From positions 2,294,001-2,358,000 of the forward strand of contig CP019454.1 in the NCBI GenBank assembly GCA_002951815.1: a stretch of 64,000 nucleotides of DNA. Reading direction: 5' to 3'. A program made the position numbers and the translations under genes. Below are positions 17,667 through 26,745 of this stretch, piece by piece. This DNA is from Sulfobacillus thermotolerans. Its GTDB lineage: Bacteria; Bacillota; Sulfobacillia; Sulfobacillales; Sulfobacillaceae. Below the pieces are notes generated by a model. The model searched no databases, was not told the DNA's origin, and worked only from the letters and a program-made list of their open reading frames with translations. Position 1 is the stretch's first letter. Each line of letters begins with the position of its first letter.

Positions 17667-18724
17667 TGGCAGAGTCTCAGAGGGTGGATATTTTGTCATC
17701 CTCGGTTGAAGAACTTGAACAGCTCATGATTTCGCAAGGCGTACCACGTTACCGGGGCCGACAACTCTTTGAAGGGCTGTGGCGTCACAGAATTGCCAAT
17801 TACAGCGAGCTTACAGTATGGCCCCAAGCTCTGCGCCTGTCCATGGAAACGGCCTATCCCTTAAGACGCGTCGAGCCTAGTCGGGTCCAAGAAGGGCACG
17901 ACGGGACCCTCAAGATTTTGGTCAAGCTATTTGACGGGCAACAAGTCGAAACGGTGGTGTTGCCCCATGACTATGGGTACAGTGTCTGCGTCTCGAGTCA
18001 AGTGGGATGTAACATGGGATGTCATTTTTGTGCCTCGGGCCTCTTGAAACGGTCGCGCAACTTGACAGCCGGTGAGATTTTGGACCAAGTGCGTTTAGCC
18101 AATGATCTCATTCAGGAGCGGGGCCATGTGATTAGCCACGTTGACTTAATGGGCATTGGCGAACCGCTTGATAACTATGACAATATTGTCAAGTTCATGC
18201 GTTTAGCGCATGATCCAGCCGGGTTGAACTTGAGTTATCGTCACTTTACGGTGTCGACGAGTGGACTGATTCCTAGAATCTACCGCTTGGCGGATGAAGG
18301 GCTGCCGGTGACCTTGGCGGTCTCGTTGCACGCCCCGACGGATCCCCTCCGGCAATCATTAATGCCTGTGGATAAAGCGTATCCGATTGCGCCCTTGATT
18401 GCCGCGTGCCGTTATTACAGCGAGAAAACCGGGCGTCGGGTGAGTTTTGAATATGCCCTGTTAGCCGGCGTCAATGACTCTGATGAGCAAGCACGGCAGT
18501 TGGTCGACATTTTGTCAGGCTTTTCGTGTCATGTAAATTTGATTCCGTGGAATCCGGTGCCGGAGCATCCATTTACCCCATCATCTAAAAATCGAGTCGA
18601 ACAATTTCAACGCATCGTGCAGGAAGGCGGGATTTCCTGTACCATACGAAAGGAAATGGGACAGGAAATTGATGCGGCGTGCGGTCAGTTACGGCGGCGC
18701 GAGGAGGCAAAGGTATCACCGTGA
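17666..18724 (+). CDS. rlmN: 23S rRNA (A2503-C2) / tRNA methyltransferase, radical SAM
   Basis: A 352-residue radical-SAM enzyme that methylates A2503 of 23S rRNA and A37 of some tRNAs. The cluster-binding motif is CNMGCHFC (about residue 114). The C-terminal catalytic cysteine of the RlmN subfamily is in DAACGQL (about 339). GIGEPLDNYDN and SLHAPTDPLR are typical of the family. It overlaps the phosphatase gene by 4 bp (GTGA). Confidence 0.97.
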   Translation: MAESQRVDILSSSVEELEQLMISQGVPRYRGRQLFEGLWRHRIANYSELTVWPQALRLSMETAYPLRRVEPSRVQEGHDGTLKILVKLFDGQQVETVVLPHDYGYSVCVSSQVGCNMGCHFCASGLLKRSRNLTAGEILDQVRLANDLIQERGHVISHVDLMGIGEPLDNYDNIVKFMRLAHDPAGLNLSYRHFTVSTSGLIPRIYRLADEGLPVTLAVSLHAPTDPLRQSLMPVDKAYPIAPLIAACRYYSEKTGRRVSFEYALLAGVNDSDEQARQLVDILSGFSCHVNLIPWNPVPEHPFTPSSKNRVEQFQRIVQEGGISCTIRKEMGQEIDAACGQLRRREEAKVSP

Positions 18725-19458
18725 AGACGTTTGGCCGATCAGATCAAGGGTTGGTGCGGAGTGAAAATCAAGACGACTTTTTGATCCGCCCGGTAGAAAA
18801 TGGCGGCTATTTAGTGGCGGTGGCCGACGGTATCGGAGGGGGACCCGCTGGGCGGCGAGCCAGTCATTTGGCTTTAACCACCCTAGACAATGCGGTAGGA
18901 CTTCTGGTATCGGACGTCTCGCGGCTCACCTCTGCTTTTTCCTTAGCCAACCGCACCATCTTTGCTATGGGTCAAGACAATCCCGTCCTCGAAGGCATGG
19001 GCACCACCTTGACGGCGGCAGTGCTATATCCCGATCGGCTCTTGTTAGCGCACGTGGGCGATTCGCGTGCGTACCGTATTGCCCAGGACCAAATTATCCG
19101 GCTCACCATGGATCACTCCGTGGCGGGCGAAATGGAGCGAGCGGGAACCATAACGGCGCAAGAAGCCTCGGAGCATCCGAAGCGGCATGTCCTCACGCGA
19201 GCGCTGGGACCGTTCGACAAAGTGCGGGTGGATGTGGCGGATATGCCCTGGACGCCCGGCGACTTGCTGTTATTGTGTACAGATGGGCTCACCTCGGTAG
19301 TGCCCGACGAGGAGATTTTGCGCATGTGTATGGCCTATTCGGGGGAAGACCTGATTGATCACCTGATTGGGGGCGCTCTGGGCCGAGGAGGTCCGGATAA
19401 TGTAACGGTGGTGGTCGCAGTGGATAATGCAGGTGCGGGTGAGACCGATGGTCGGTAA
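18721..19458 (+). CDS. stp: PP2C-type Ser/Thr protein phosphatase
   Basis: Dephosphorylates targets of the neighbouring PASTA kinase. The 245-residue PP2C domain has the metal-binding motifs SENQDDFL, ADGIGGGP, HVGDSRAYR and GGPDNVTVVV. I chose the GTG at 18721, which overlaps the rlmN stop and follows GAGGAGG; the upstream ATG at 18679 lies inside rlmN. The kinase gene starts 11 bp before its end, as in Bacillus prpC-prkC. Confidence 0.95.
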   Translation: MKTFGRSDQGLVRSENQDDFLIRPVENGGYLVAVADGIGGGPAGRRASHLALTTLDNAVGLLVSDVSRLTSAFSLANRTIFAMGQDNPVLEGMGTTLTAAVLYPDRLLLAHVGDSRAYRIAQDQIIRLTMDHSVAGEMERAGTITAQEASEHPKRHVLTRALGPFDKVRVDVADMPWTPGDLLLLCTDGLTSVVPDEEILRMCMAYSGEDLIDHLIGGALGRGGPDNVTVVVAVDNAGAGETDGR

Positions 19459-21322
19459 AATTTTTGGAAGCCGATATGAGGTGTTGGAACGCATTGGCAA
19501 TGGGGGCATGTCTTTGGTCTACCGGGCCCGGGACATTACCCTCAATCGTTTAGTGGCGGTCAAGATTTTGAAACACCAGTGGGCAGAAGACGATGAAGTG
19601 GTGCACCGCTTCGACCAAGAGGCGCGGGCCGCGGCATCGTTGGTGAACCGCCATATTGTGCAAATTTATGACGTGGGGCGCGAAGAGCCAGACATTCATT
19701 ATATGGTGATGGAACTTGTTGCGGGCGAGACTTTGCGCAGTAAACTAGACCGGGAGGGCGCATTGCCCATTGCGGAAGCCTTAGATATTGCAGATCAGGT
19801 AGCGCAAGGGTTAGAGGCCGCCCATGCCCAAAAAGTGGTGCACCGCGACATTAAACCCCAAAACATTTTGATTGCCACCGATGGTACCGTCAAAGTCACG
19901 GATTTCGGCATTGCCTATGCCGCCACATCGGGGACATTGGTCAATACCGGTTCGCTTTTGGGGACTGTTCAGTACTTAAGCCCCGAACAAGCCCGCGGCA
20001 AAATTGTAGGACCTCAGTCGGATTTGTATTCATTAGGCATTGTGCTGTTTGAAATGCTGACAGGCAAGCTGCCTTTTGAGGCGGATAGCCCGATTGGGGT
20101 GGCGATCAAACATTTGCAAGACACCGCACCCGATGTGACGCTATTTCGCAGTGATGTTCCTGAACCGGTCGCGAAAATTGTGCGCAGAGCGCTGTCCAAA
20201 GATCCCGCCGAACGGTATCAAAGCGCGCAAGCGATGCGCCAAGACATTCAGCGTGCCTTGCATCCTGAAGAGCATTTGCCCGAACCTGTCCCGTCCCCGG
20301 TGCCCCAGACGCCCAAACCGGCCAAAAAGAAACGGCGGTGGGTGCCATGGGCGGTGGCGGGTGCCATTGTGGTGGCCTTACTCGGTGGGGGCATATTGGC
20401 CTTCGAGCACTGGATCTATTCGCCGGTGGTCACGTTGCCCAACGTTAAAGGGCAATCGCTGGGACGTGCTAAAGCCCAGCTAGGACGCTTAGGGTTAACG
20501 GTCAGTGTGACGGGCAAAGCACCTTCATCGCATTTGCCGAAAAACTATGTGCTGGATGAAATTCCCCCAGCGGGTACCCAAATCAAGGCGGGGCAAAATG
20601 TGGAGGTCGTGGTATCCACAGGGCCACAGCAAGTAACGGTGCCGGATTTGAAAGGGCAAGACGTCTTTCAAGCCGTTCAAAATCTCAAGACAGAAAATCT
20701 TAAGGCGATTATTCACCACGTTAAGAGCAATAGTCCGCAAGGGGAAGTCGTGCGTCAGAGCCCTGCGCCCAATGCGAGCTTATCCGAAGGCCAAGCGGTC
20801 ACCTTATGGGTATCCAAGGGACCGGCTGAAGCTGTGGCCGTTATGCCCAATTTGGAAGGCTTGTCGGTCGAGCAAGCGGCCAGCTTGCTAATCGCGATGA
20901 ATGTAACGGTGGGCACGCCGACCACCACCTACAGCACGGAACCGGTGAATACGATTATTGATCAGAGTCCGGAACCGTATTCCAGTTTAAATAACACGAC
21001 GTCGGTCAATGTAACCGTGTCCCAAGGACCGAGTCCGCAAAGTGCTCATTTGCCCAAGAATATCACCCTGGCTACATGGCAAATTCCTAACAGCGCGGCG
21101 CCCAAATCGGTTCTGAAAGTGGTGGTGACGGATAGCGCTGGCAACGAAGAGGTCTTTTATCAACAAGTCAACCCAGGTCAGCAAATTCAAATTCCGGTGA
21201 CATGGTACGGCACATCCGGTCAGTTGCTCGTCTTTCTGAATGGGCAAGCCCAAGCCCCGCAGCCTTTAGTGGCGAATGGCAGTACCACCAGCCCCGCGGT
21301 GGGTACGACGCCCCCATCGTAA
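19448..21322 (+). CDS. prkC: PASTA-domain Ser/Thr protein kinase
   Basis: A 624-residue membrane kinase that senses muropeptides or lipid II and controls cell-wall and germination functions in Firmicutes. Residues 1-270 are the kinase (GNGGMSLVYRA loop, VAVKILK lysine, HRDIKPQN near 132, DFG near 152). A Pro/Lys-rich linker leads to one transmembrane segment (about 300-325), then three PASTA repeats and a C-terminal beta-rich extension of about 90 residues. The ATG at 19448 gives the standard VGKIFGSRYEVLERIG start. It lies between its phosphatase and rsgA, the classic arrangement. Confidence 0.96.
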   Translation: MVGKIFGSRYEVLERIGNGGMSLVYRARDITLNRLVAVKILKHQWAEDDEVVHRFDQEARAAASLVNRHIVQIYDVGREEPDIHYMVMELVAGETLRSKLDREGALPIAEALDIADQVAQGLEAAHAQKVVHRDIKPQNILIATDGTVKVTDFGIAYAATSGTLVNTGSLLGTVQYLSPEQARGKIVGPQSDLYSLGIVLFEMLTGKLPFEADSPIGVAIKHLQDTAPDVTLFRSDVPEPVAKIVRRALSKDPAERYQSAQAMRQDIQRALHPEEHLPEPVPSPVPQTPKPAKKKRRWVPWAVAGAIVVALLGGGILAFEHWIYSPVVTLPNVKGQSLGRAKAQLGRLGLTVSVTGKAPSSHLPKNYVLDEIPPAGTQIKAGQNVEVVVSTGPQQVTVPDLKGQDVFQAVQNLKTENLKAIIHHVKSNSPQGEVVRQSPAPNASLSEGQAVTLWVSKGPAEAVAVMPNLEGLSVEQAASLLIAMNVTVGTPTTTYSTEPVNTIIDQSPEPYSSLNNTTSVNVTVSQGPSPQSAHLPKNITLATWQIPNSAAPKSVLKVVVTDSAGNEEVFYQQVNPGQQIQIPVTWYGTSGQLLVFLNGQAQAPQPLVANGSTTSPAVGTTPPS

Positions 21323-21346
21323 GGCGAGGGTGCAAGGAGGCATAAC

Positions 21347-22204
21347 GTGCAGGGATTGGTTGTATTGCTTGAAGCAAATCGTCCTACCGTGGAAACGGAG
21401 GACGGCGCGCGCTATCTTTGTTACTTGCGCGGTAAAATTAAACGGGACCATGGGCGGATCTTGGTGGGGGACTGGGTCGAGATTGAACGCACAGATCCCC
21501 ACGAGGCGATTGTGACGAAGGTGTGGCCCAGGCGTAATCAGCTGGTGCGTCCGCCGATTGCTAATGTCGCCGGCTTGTTTGTGGTGTTTAGCGCGTCACA
21601 ACCCAAAGGCAGTCTGGAACTGTTGGACAAGCGCCTAGTGTTGGCACACATGATGGGGGTGGCAGCGGAAATAGTCGTTACCAAGACGGATTTAAACGAT
21701 GTCGAAGGCCGCCAACACCATGTGATTACGCTATATCAAAATATCGGGTACCGGGTGTGGCCAGTCAGTGCCGTGACTGGGCAGGGCATCAACGCGTTGG
21801 TCAGTGCCAAGCGGGAAGGGGTATGGGTTTTGGTGGGCGAAAGCGGGGCAGGCAAGTCCTCTTTGGCCAAAGCTCTGTTGCCACATGAACGCATTGAGGT
21901 TCAGGAGTTGAGCCGCATTGGGCGTGGACAGCAAACGACACGGTGGGTACGGCTCTTGCGGACCGGGACGTTTTGGTTGGCCGATACGCCGGGTTATACA
22001 GCCTTAGAGACCACGGTTAAAGACGCGGCCCGCATTCGCGATGCATTTTGGGAATGGGACGGGGCACGATGCCGGTTTGCCAGTTGCTATCATCTTGATG
22101 AACCCGGTTGCGCCGTTTTAGACGGGCTACAATCCGGGCGGTTCGACCTTGGCCGTTATGCCCATTACAAGGTGATGTTGGAGCAATGGGTCAAGCCGTA
22201 TTAG
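21347..22204 (+). CDS. rsgA: Ribosome small-subunit GTPase RsgA
   Basis: A circularly permuted GTPase that helps mature the 30S subunit. Residues 1-65 form the OB fold; the G4 motif TKTDL (about 107) comes before G1 GESGAGKSS (about 164) and G3 DTPG (about 210), as expected for the permutation. A C-terminal zinc-binding region has CRFASC, His and a final Cys. Start is GTG after AAGGAGG. At 285 residues it is about normal length. It is probably the last gene of the long operon. Confidence 0.95.
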   Translation: MQGLVVLLEANRPTVETEDGARYLCYLRGKIKRDHGRILVGDWVEIERTDPHEAIVTKVWPRRNQLVRPPIANVAGLFVVFSASQPKGSLELLDKRLVLAHMMGVAAEIVVTKTDLNDVEGRQHHVITLYQNIGYRVWPVSAVTGQGINALVSAKREGVWVLVGESGAGKSSLAKALLPHERIEVQELSRIGRGQQTTRWVRLLRTGTFWLADTPGYTALETTVKDAARIRDAFWEWDGARCRFASCYHLDEPGCAVLDGLQSGRFDLGRYAHYKVMLEQWVKPY

Positions 22205-22290
22205 CTGGCGAAAGTTACCACGCGGTTTCTTGATATTCCCGGGGCTGCATGATGACTGAGAGACAGGCTTTCTCGCATAGGATAGCACGG

Positions 22291-22399
22291 GACCAACCAA
22301 GGTGGTCACCCCCGTTTGGCCTTTTACCGAAAAAACCATGCACCATTTCCTGTGGGTTTCGTAGCATGGGGAGTGGACCGGTAAAAGGGGGGTGAGGGG
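22291..22399 (+). ncRNA. Structured 5' leader covering the ribosome site of the next gene
   Basis: The sequence contains nested inverted repeats: a small hairpin GACCAACC/GGTGGTC (22291-22307), CACCCC (22307-22312) with GGGGTG (22389-22394), CCTTTTACCG (22320-22329) with CGGTAAAAGG (22379-22388, perfect 10 bp), and CCATGC (22336-22341) with GCATGG (22364-22369). Folded together, they hide the purine-rich ribosome site of the ATG at 22400. A run of A's after the long stem and a 22-base apical loop could bind a ligand or partner. No known riboswitch class is recognised. Confidence 0.45.
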
Positions 22400-22624
22400 A
22401 TGGGGCGGTTTCGTCATTACGCATATGGCCCCCGGCAAGTCCTCAAACGCCGCCTAGGAGGAGCAGGGCTGTCAGTAGCCGGCGGCTTGTTGATTATTAA
22501 AGTCTTGCCGCTATGGATTTGGCCTTTGGCAGTGGGCCTATGGCTGGTATGGGCCGCACTAGGTCCCGTGATCGTGGGGCTTGCGCTGTTATGGCTCGGG
22601 TGGCGCTTGTTGCATCGTTGGTAA
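22400..22624 (+). CDS. Small membrane protein of unknown function
   Basis: A 74-residue protein with a basic N-terminus (MGRFRHYAYGPRQVLKRR) and two hydrophobic segments (about 24-40 and 42-70, the second Trp/Leu-rich). The ATG follows GGGGGGTGAGGGG, which is part of the leader hairpin. No family recognised. It sits between rsgA and spoVM, where Bacillus has rpe and thiN, so a sporulation or envelope role is only suggested by place. Confidence 0.55.
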   Translation: MGRFRHYAYGPRQVLKRRLGGAGLSVAGGLLIIKVLPLWIWPLAVGLWLVWAALGPVIVGLALLWLGWRLLHRW

Positions 22625-22672
22625 AGCAATCCAGTCCTATTAAGAACGTGGCGAAAAGGAGAGGATCTCATT

Positions 22673-22759
22673 ATGCAAGTGCAAGTGGTCAAAGTGCCGC
22701 GGATTGTAGGCAAGATCTTACAAGTTGTGTTAGGGTTTTGGTCTAAGGATAAAAAATAA
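22673..22759 (+). CDS. spoVM: Stage V sporulation protein M
   Basis: A 28-residue peptide preceded by AAGGAGAGG. It follows the SpoVM plan: short N-terminal strand-like part, conserved Pro near residue 9 (KVPRIVGK), an amphipathic helix, and a Lys-rich end (FWSKDKK). SpoVM recognises convex membrane curvature on the forespore and anchors the coat ATPase SpoIVA. The position between rsgA and rpmB/yloU/recG matches the spoVM locus in Bacillus. It is too short for normal gene finders. Confidence 0.82.
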   Translation: MQVQVVKVPRIVGKILQVVLGFWSKDKK

Positions 22760-22766
22760 GGTTGGG

Positions 22767-23645
22767 GTGATTATCACGGATTATCGCAGAAAGGCGACGG
22801 CAGCACAGGGCAGTTTGCGTCTTATTGCAGCCCATACGACAAAGACGGCACTCGCTATTCAACGCGTGCATAACGCGTCGCCGGTCGCTGCCGCCGCCAT
22901 GGGGCGGCTTGCGACCGCAGCGGCGATTTTGTCCTCAGATTTTAAAGATCCCGCGCTGATGCTTGTGGAAGTCGAGGGCAGTGGCCCTTTGGGGCGCGTG
23001 GTGGCGGAAGTGCGCGACGGAGGGCGGGTCCGCGCCAAGGCGGACCACCCTCACATTGAGCTGCCCTTGCGCGCCGATGGCAAATTAGCCGTGGGACAAG
23101 CTGTGGGAGTGCCTGGTGTATTTCGGGTGACGCGTGAGGACTCCTCTGGGGCCCTATATCAGGGACAAGTGGCGTTGGTGAGCGGAGAAATTGGGGAAGA
23201 TTTTGCTCAGTATTACACCTTGTCGGAGCAAATTCCGAGCGCTGTGGCCGTCGGAGTGCTGGTGGGCACATCGGGGGAGATTATGGCATCGGGAGGTTTA
23301 GTTATTCAGGCCTTGCCGGGCAGTCAAGATGTGATTGACACGGTTATTGAGCGCTTGCCGCGTTTAGCTCAGATTAGTCACCGATTGGCCAATCATGAGA
23401 CGATTGAGGCATTGGCCGAGGATGTAATCGGGGGCGCGGTCCATTGGTTCGATCCCGAACCAATTTATTACGGGTGTGAATGTAGTGAAACCCGGAGTTT
23501 GGAAATATTATCCAGTTTACCCCGGGTTGAACTTGAAGCGTTAATTGAAAATAAAGGAGCAGAGGTTGTCTGCCATTATTGCCACAGCGCCTACCATTTC
23601 TCCTTGCAACAAATTGAACAATTGTTAATCCAAGCCGCCGATTAA
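22767..23645 (+). CDS. hslO: Redox-regulated chaperone Hsp33
   Basis: A 292-residue holdase chaperone activated by oxidative unfolding. The four zinc-binding cysteines are at CEC (about 237) and CHYC (about 269). The N-terminal domain shows [20 protein letters not shown]. Start is GTG at 22767, seven bases after spoVM, so they could be cotranscribed. Its 3' end overlaps that of rpmB by 4 bp on the other strand. Confidence 0.95.
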   Translation: MIITDYRRKATAAQGSLRLIAAHTTKTALAIQRVHNASPVAAAAMGRLATAAAILSSDFKDPALMLVEVEGSGPLGRVVAEVRDGGRVRAKADHPHIELPLRADGKLAVGQAVGVPGVFRVTREDSSGALYQGQVALVSGEIGEDFAQYYTLSEQIPSAVAVGVLVGTSGEIMASGGLVIQALPGSQDVIDTVIERLPRLAQISHRLANHETIEALAEDVIGGAVHWFDPEPIYYGCECSETRSLEILSSLPRVELEALIENKGAEVVCHYCHSAYHFSLQQIEQLLIQAAD

Positions 23646-23833
23646 ATTGCTCGATCGACACGGCCCGACCGTAGGCAACGGGTGCAAACATAGACATGCT
23701 TGACCTTGCCGTTGACGCGTGCGCGCACCCGTTGAATATTGGGCTTCCATACGCGTCGGGTCTTGTGATGGGAGTGACTCACATTATTCCCATGTACGGT
23801 GTGCTTTCCGCAGACCTCACAGCGAAACGCCAT
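23642..23833 (-). CDS. rpmB: Ribosomal protein L28
   Basis: A 63-residue large-subunit protein. The ATG at 23833 gives [10 protein letters not shown], the standard L28 start; a longer in-frame extension upstream is not part of it. Two Cys pairs (CEVC and CTRC near the C-terminus) make this the zinc-binding form, and [17 protein letters not shown] is the family signature. It is opposite in strand to its neighbours, as in Bacillus, and diverges from the Asp23 gene. Confidence 0.96.
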   Translation of the reverse strand: MAFRCEVCGKHTVHGNNVSHSHHKTRRVWKPNIQRVRARVNGKVKHVYVCTRCLRSGRVDRAI

Positions 23834-23912
23834 TTTGTGGAACCTCCTCGATGCCATGACATTCGTTGCTATGGTAACATAGGGGGAAATGAACTGCAAG
23901 GAGTGGGAAGTT

Positions 23913-24287
23913 ATGGAGGTGCGCACAGAATATGGCACGCTGGCGGTACACGATGATGTGTTGGCGGCCATTGTCCAGTCAGCGGTCCTCGCTGTGCCTG
24001 GTGTAGTGGATATGGGCATCTTCCGGGTGGGTGAAGGGCTGACCGAAATGGTCAAGAAGGACCAAAGCGTGCGCGGTGTGTGGCTAGAGGATACCGACCA
24101 AGGATTGGTTATTCATGTCGCTGTTATCGTGGCGTACGGCCAGCGGATTCCTGTCCTAGGGCAAAAAATTGTGCAGCAATGCAGTGACCGTTTAGCGGAA
24201 TCGGTTTCTATGCGTCCTAGGCGCGTCATTGTGGAAGTGCAAGGGGTTCAGGTTGTCAAAGAGGAGAAGGCGCCAAGCGCCTCATGA
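23913..24287 (+). CDS. Asp23/Gls24 family envelope-stress protein (YloU-like)
   Basis: A 124-residue Asp23/Gls24 protein, with the typical [24 protein letters not shown] start and a long C-terminal strand-helix part ([15 protein letters not shown]). I chose the ATG at 23913 because AAGGAGTGGG lies just upstream; an ATG eight codons earlier overlaps that site. In Bacillus, yloU is followed by yloV (fatty-acid kinase), which is missing here; recG comes next with a 4-bp overlap. Confidence 0.9.
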   Translation: MEVRTEYGTLAVHDDVLAAIVQSAVLAVPGVVDMGIFRVGEGLTEMVKKDQSVRGVWLEDTDQGLVIHVAVIVAYGQRIPVLGQKIVQQCSDRLAESVSMRPRRVIVEVQGVQVVKEEKAPSAS

Positions 24288-26359
24288 AAGCCATGCGTGA
24301 AGGTTCTCAAGTTCCTCACTATGGTGCGCGCGACCCCATTACCAAATGGCCGGGGATTGGACCCAAGCGGGCGCAGGAATTTGCTAACTTGGGCGTGCAC
24401 ACCCTAGAAGATTTATTAGGGCTTTGGCCTCATCGGCACGAAGATCGTCGTGTGATGACCCCTTTAGACCAAGTTCACGAGGCTGAGCTCATGACGGTGC
24501 AGGGCATTGTCCAGCGTGCTCAATACGACCGATTTAGGCAAATATTGCGCATCGAATTAAGCGACGGGCGTGGCACTTTGAGTGTGGTGTTTTTTCATGC
24601 GGCATGGCTCCAACGGCAATTACCTACCGGGCAGCAAGTGGTATTGACCGGCAAGGTAGAACGCCGCGCAAGCCAGATGACCATGGTCCACCCCGAAGTT
24701 CAGACGTTGAAAGCCGGAGAACCGCCCCTGTTAGGACTCGTGCCGATTTATCCGCTGTCCGGATCGATTCGCCAGGGATTTCTTCAGCGGCTCATGAAAG
24801 AGGTCGTCCCGCGTTTAGCCCCCCAAGTGGCCGATCCCGTGCCGGTGGCTATTCAAGAGCGCTATGAGTTGATTGGCCGTGCACAGGCGGTGTTGTATCA
24901 GCATTTTCCGCCTGATTTGAACCTGTTGGAGGCTTCACGCAAGCGCTTGGTGTTTGATGAGTTTCTTCGCATTGCGCTGGCAGTACAGGTCATGCATCAT
25001 GTGGACCCCGAAGTTGCAGGACTTGTGCAAAATCCCGACGGACCCATGGTCAAAGCCTTTTTAGCATCATTGCCTTTTGAACTAACCCCCGGACAACAAA
25101 AAGCGTGGGAGACAATTCAAAGCGATTTGCGCGAGCCTCGCCCTATGGCCCGCTTGCTTCAAGGCGACGTCGGATCAGGGAAAACCGTCGTGGCGATTTT
25201 AACCATGTTGGCGGCGGTGGATGCGGGGCATCAAGCCGCCTTTATGGCACCCACAGAGTTGTTAGCGGAGCAGCAATGGCAGGTGCTGCATCGCTTTTTA
25301 GAACCATTGGGAGTGCCGTGTGCGCTGTTGACGGGGCGGGACAAGCAAAAAGCGGCGGCACACGAGGCGTTACAGCAAGGGACACTGCCGTTAGTGGTCG
25401 GGACGCAAGCGCTCATTGCGGAGCGCGTCGGATTCTCTCGTTTGGGGGTCGTGGTCGTTGATGAGCAACACCGATTTGGAGTGAAGCAGCGAGCGCGTCT
25501 ATCGCTTAAGGGGACGTATCCCGATATGCTGGTGATGACGGCGACTCCGATTCCCCGGACGTTGGCGCTCACGGTATATGGAGACCTCGACGTTTCAGAA
25601 ATTACAGGGTTGCCGCCGGGGAGGCAACCTGTCGAAACGGTGCACGTGACGCATGAAAGGCGCAAGGTAGCCTACACCGCCGTGCGTCAAGCCGTCATGC
25701 GCGGGGAGCAGGCCTATGTGGTGTGTCCGTTGGTGCAAGGCGATGACGAAAATGGCGGGGCAAAAGCCGCCGTGGATTTAGCGCGTGGCATGGAAAAAGT
25801 GCCGGGGTGGCGCATTGGGTTGTTGCATGGAAAAATGTCATCAGGTGACAAAAGCGAGGTGATGGCCCGGTTTCGTGCCCATGAGATTGACGTATTGGTG
25901 GCGACCACCATTGTGGAGGTGGGGGTTGATGTTCCCAATGCGACGGTCATGGTGGTGGAGGATGCAGACCGGTTTGGCTTGGCCCAGCTTCATCAGTTGC
26001 GTGGGCGGGTCGGACGCGGGAATAAGCCGGCGCAGTGTTTTTTGATTGCGGATCCGCGCACCGAACAAGCCCGGGAGCGATTACAGGCCATGGTCCAGTA
26101 CCACGAAGGCATCAAGTTGGCGGAGGAAGATCTTCGCATCCGGGGACCAGGCGAAGTGCTGGGCATGCGCCAGCATGGCATAACAGGATTTCAACTGGCT
26201 AATCCCGTCAAAGATCTGGCTTGGTTGCAAGAGGCGCGTCAAGTGGCGGTCAAGTTAGTGGCCGACGATCCCCATTTTGCCTATCCTGAGCACAAATTGT
26301 TGTGGCAATGGGTGAGGGATGCACTCGATGACGCCATGCCGTCGCAGGTGTTGCATTAA
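24284..26359 (+). CDS. recG: ATP-dependent DNA helicase RecG
   Basis: A 691-residue branch-migration helicase for replication forks and recombination intermediates. Residues 1-250 contain the wedge/OB domain beginning with a helix-hairpin-helix GIGPKRAQEFANLGV. Walker A is GDVGSGKTV (about 294), Walker B DEQH (about 393), and the C-terminal part has TATPIPRTLALT, LRGRVGRG and the RecG-type IRGPGEVLGMRQHG. It ends the cluster; trp promoters follow. Confidence 0.97.
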   Translation: MKAMREGSQVPHYGARDPITKWPGIGPKRAQEFANLGVHTLEDLLGLWPHRHEDRRVMTPLDQVHEAELMTVQGIVQRAQYDRFRQILRIELSDGRGTLSVVFFHAAWLQRQLPTGQQVVLTGKVERRASQMTMVHPEVQTLKAGEPPLLGLVPIYPLSGSIRQGFLQRLMKEVVPRLAPQVADPVPVAIQERYELIGRAQAVLYQHFPPDLNLLEASRKRLVFDEFLRIALAVQVMHHVDPEVAGLVQNPDGPMVKAFLASLPFELTPGQQKAWETIQSDLREPRPMARLLQGDVGSGKTVVAILTMLAAVDAGHQAAFMAPTELLAEQQWQVLHRFLEPLGVPCALLTGRDKQKAAAHEALQQGTLPLVVGTQALIAERVGFSRLGVVVVDEQHRFGVKQRARLSLKGTYPDMLVMTATPIPRTLALTVYGDLDVSEITGLPPGRQPVETVHVTHERRKVAYTAVRQAVMRGEQAYVVCPLVQGDDENGGAKAAVDLARGMEKVPGWRIGLLHGKMSSGDKSEVMARFRAHEIDVLVATTIVEVGVDVPNATVMVVEDADRFGLAQLHQLRGRVGRGNKPAQCFLIADPRTEQARERLQAMVQYHEGIKLAEEDLRIRGPGEVLGMRQHGITGFQLANPVKDLAWLQEARQVAVKLVADDPHFAYPEHKLLWQWVRDALDDAMPSQVLH

Positions 26360-26399
26360 GCGGCTTGGCACCTCGCGAGACTTAAGATGTCCACCGTTC

Positions 26400-26428
26400 T
26401 TGACAGGGTGGAGATAAGGTCTTAGAAT
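26400..26428 (+). promoter_or_regulatory. Upstream trp promoter
   Basis: TTGACA (26400-26405), 17-bp spacer, TAGAAT (26423-26428): near-consensus for the vegetative sigma factor. An inverted repeat TCCACC (26390-26395)/GGTGGA (26407-26412) brackets the -35 box and may be an operator, or part of the recG terminator. Confidence 0.65.
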
Positions 26429-26448
26429 ACAGAAGAATTCTTAAACGC

Positions 26449-26475
26449 TTGACATGCTATGACTGGGAATAGTAT
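26449..26475 (+). promoter_or_regulatory. Second trp promoter candidate
   Basis: TTGACA (26449-26454) followed at a 15-bp spacing by TAGTAT (26470-26475). The spacing is short, so this is weaker evidence than the upstream promoter. It lies just before the T-box leader. Confidence 0.45.
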
Positions 26476-26722
26476 CGCCGTCTTTACCTTTTCAGCGAGC
26501 CGACGTTGGTGAAAGTTCGGCAAGGTCGATGGTGGAGAATGGGCCCACGAGCAGCCAACCGAAATGACAAGAGTAGGCTTGGTCGGATTCTTCCTCCGTT
26601 ATCAGGGAAGCCATATCGGCTTTAAGCCCGTATGGACAAAGAGACTGGTATCAGTCTAAATTAGGGTGGCACCACGAAGACGCCTTCGTCCCTTCAGTAA
26701 GGGATGAGAGGCTATTTTTTTA
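26476..26722 (+). promoter_or_regulatory. Trp T-box leader with terminator
   Basis: The leader has the distal stem-I pattern AGCGAG..TTGGTGAAAG, a GAA-TGG-GCCCACGAG segment where TGG (26540-26542) sits in the specifier position, and the antiterminator T-box AGGGTGGCACCACG (26663-26676). The competing terminator is a GCCT...AGGC hairpin (26682-26712) followed by seven T's. Uncharged tRNA-Trp would stabilise the antiterminator and switch on the trp operon. Confidence 0.9.
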
Positions 26723-26745
26723 TTTCCGAAAGGATGAGCCAATTC

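Noticed and set aside
23834-24055. N-terminal extension of rpmB on the minus strand
   Set aside because: L28 begins [10 protein letters not shown]; the extension overlaps the Asp23 gene and is low-complexity.
26704-26745. Upstream ATG extension of trpE
   Set aside because: It starts inside the T-box terminator hairpin, with no ribosome site.
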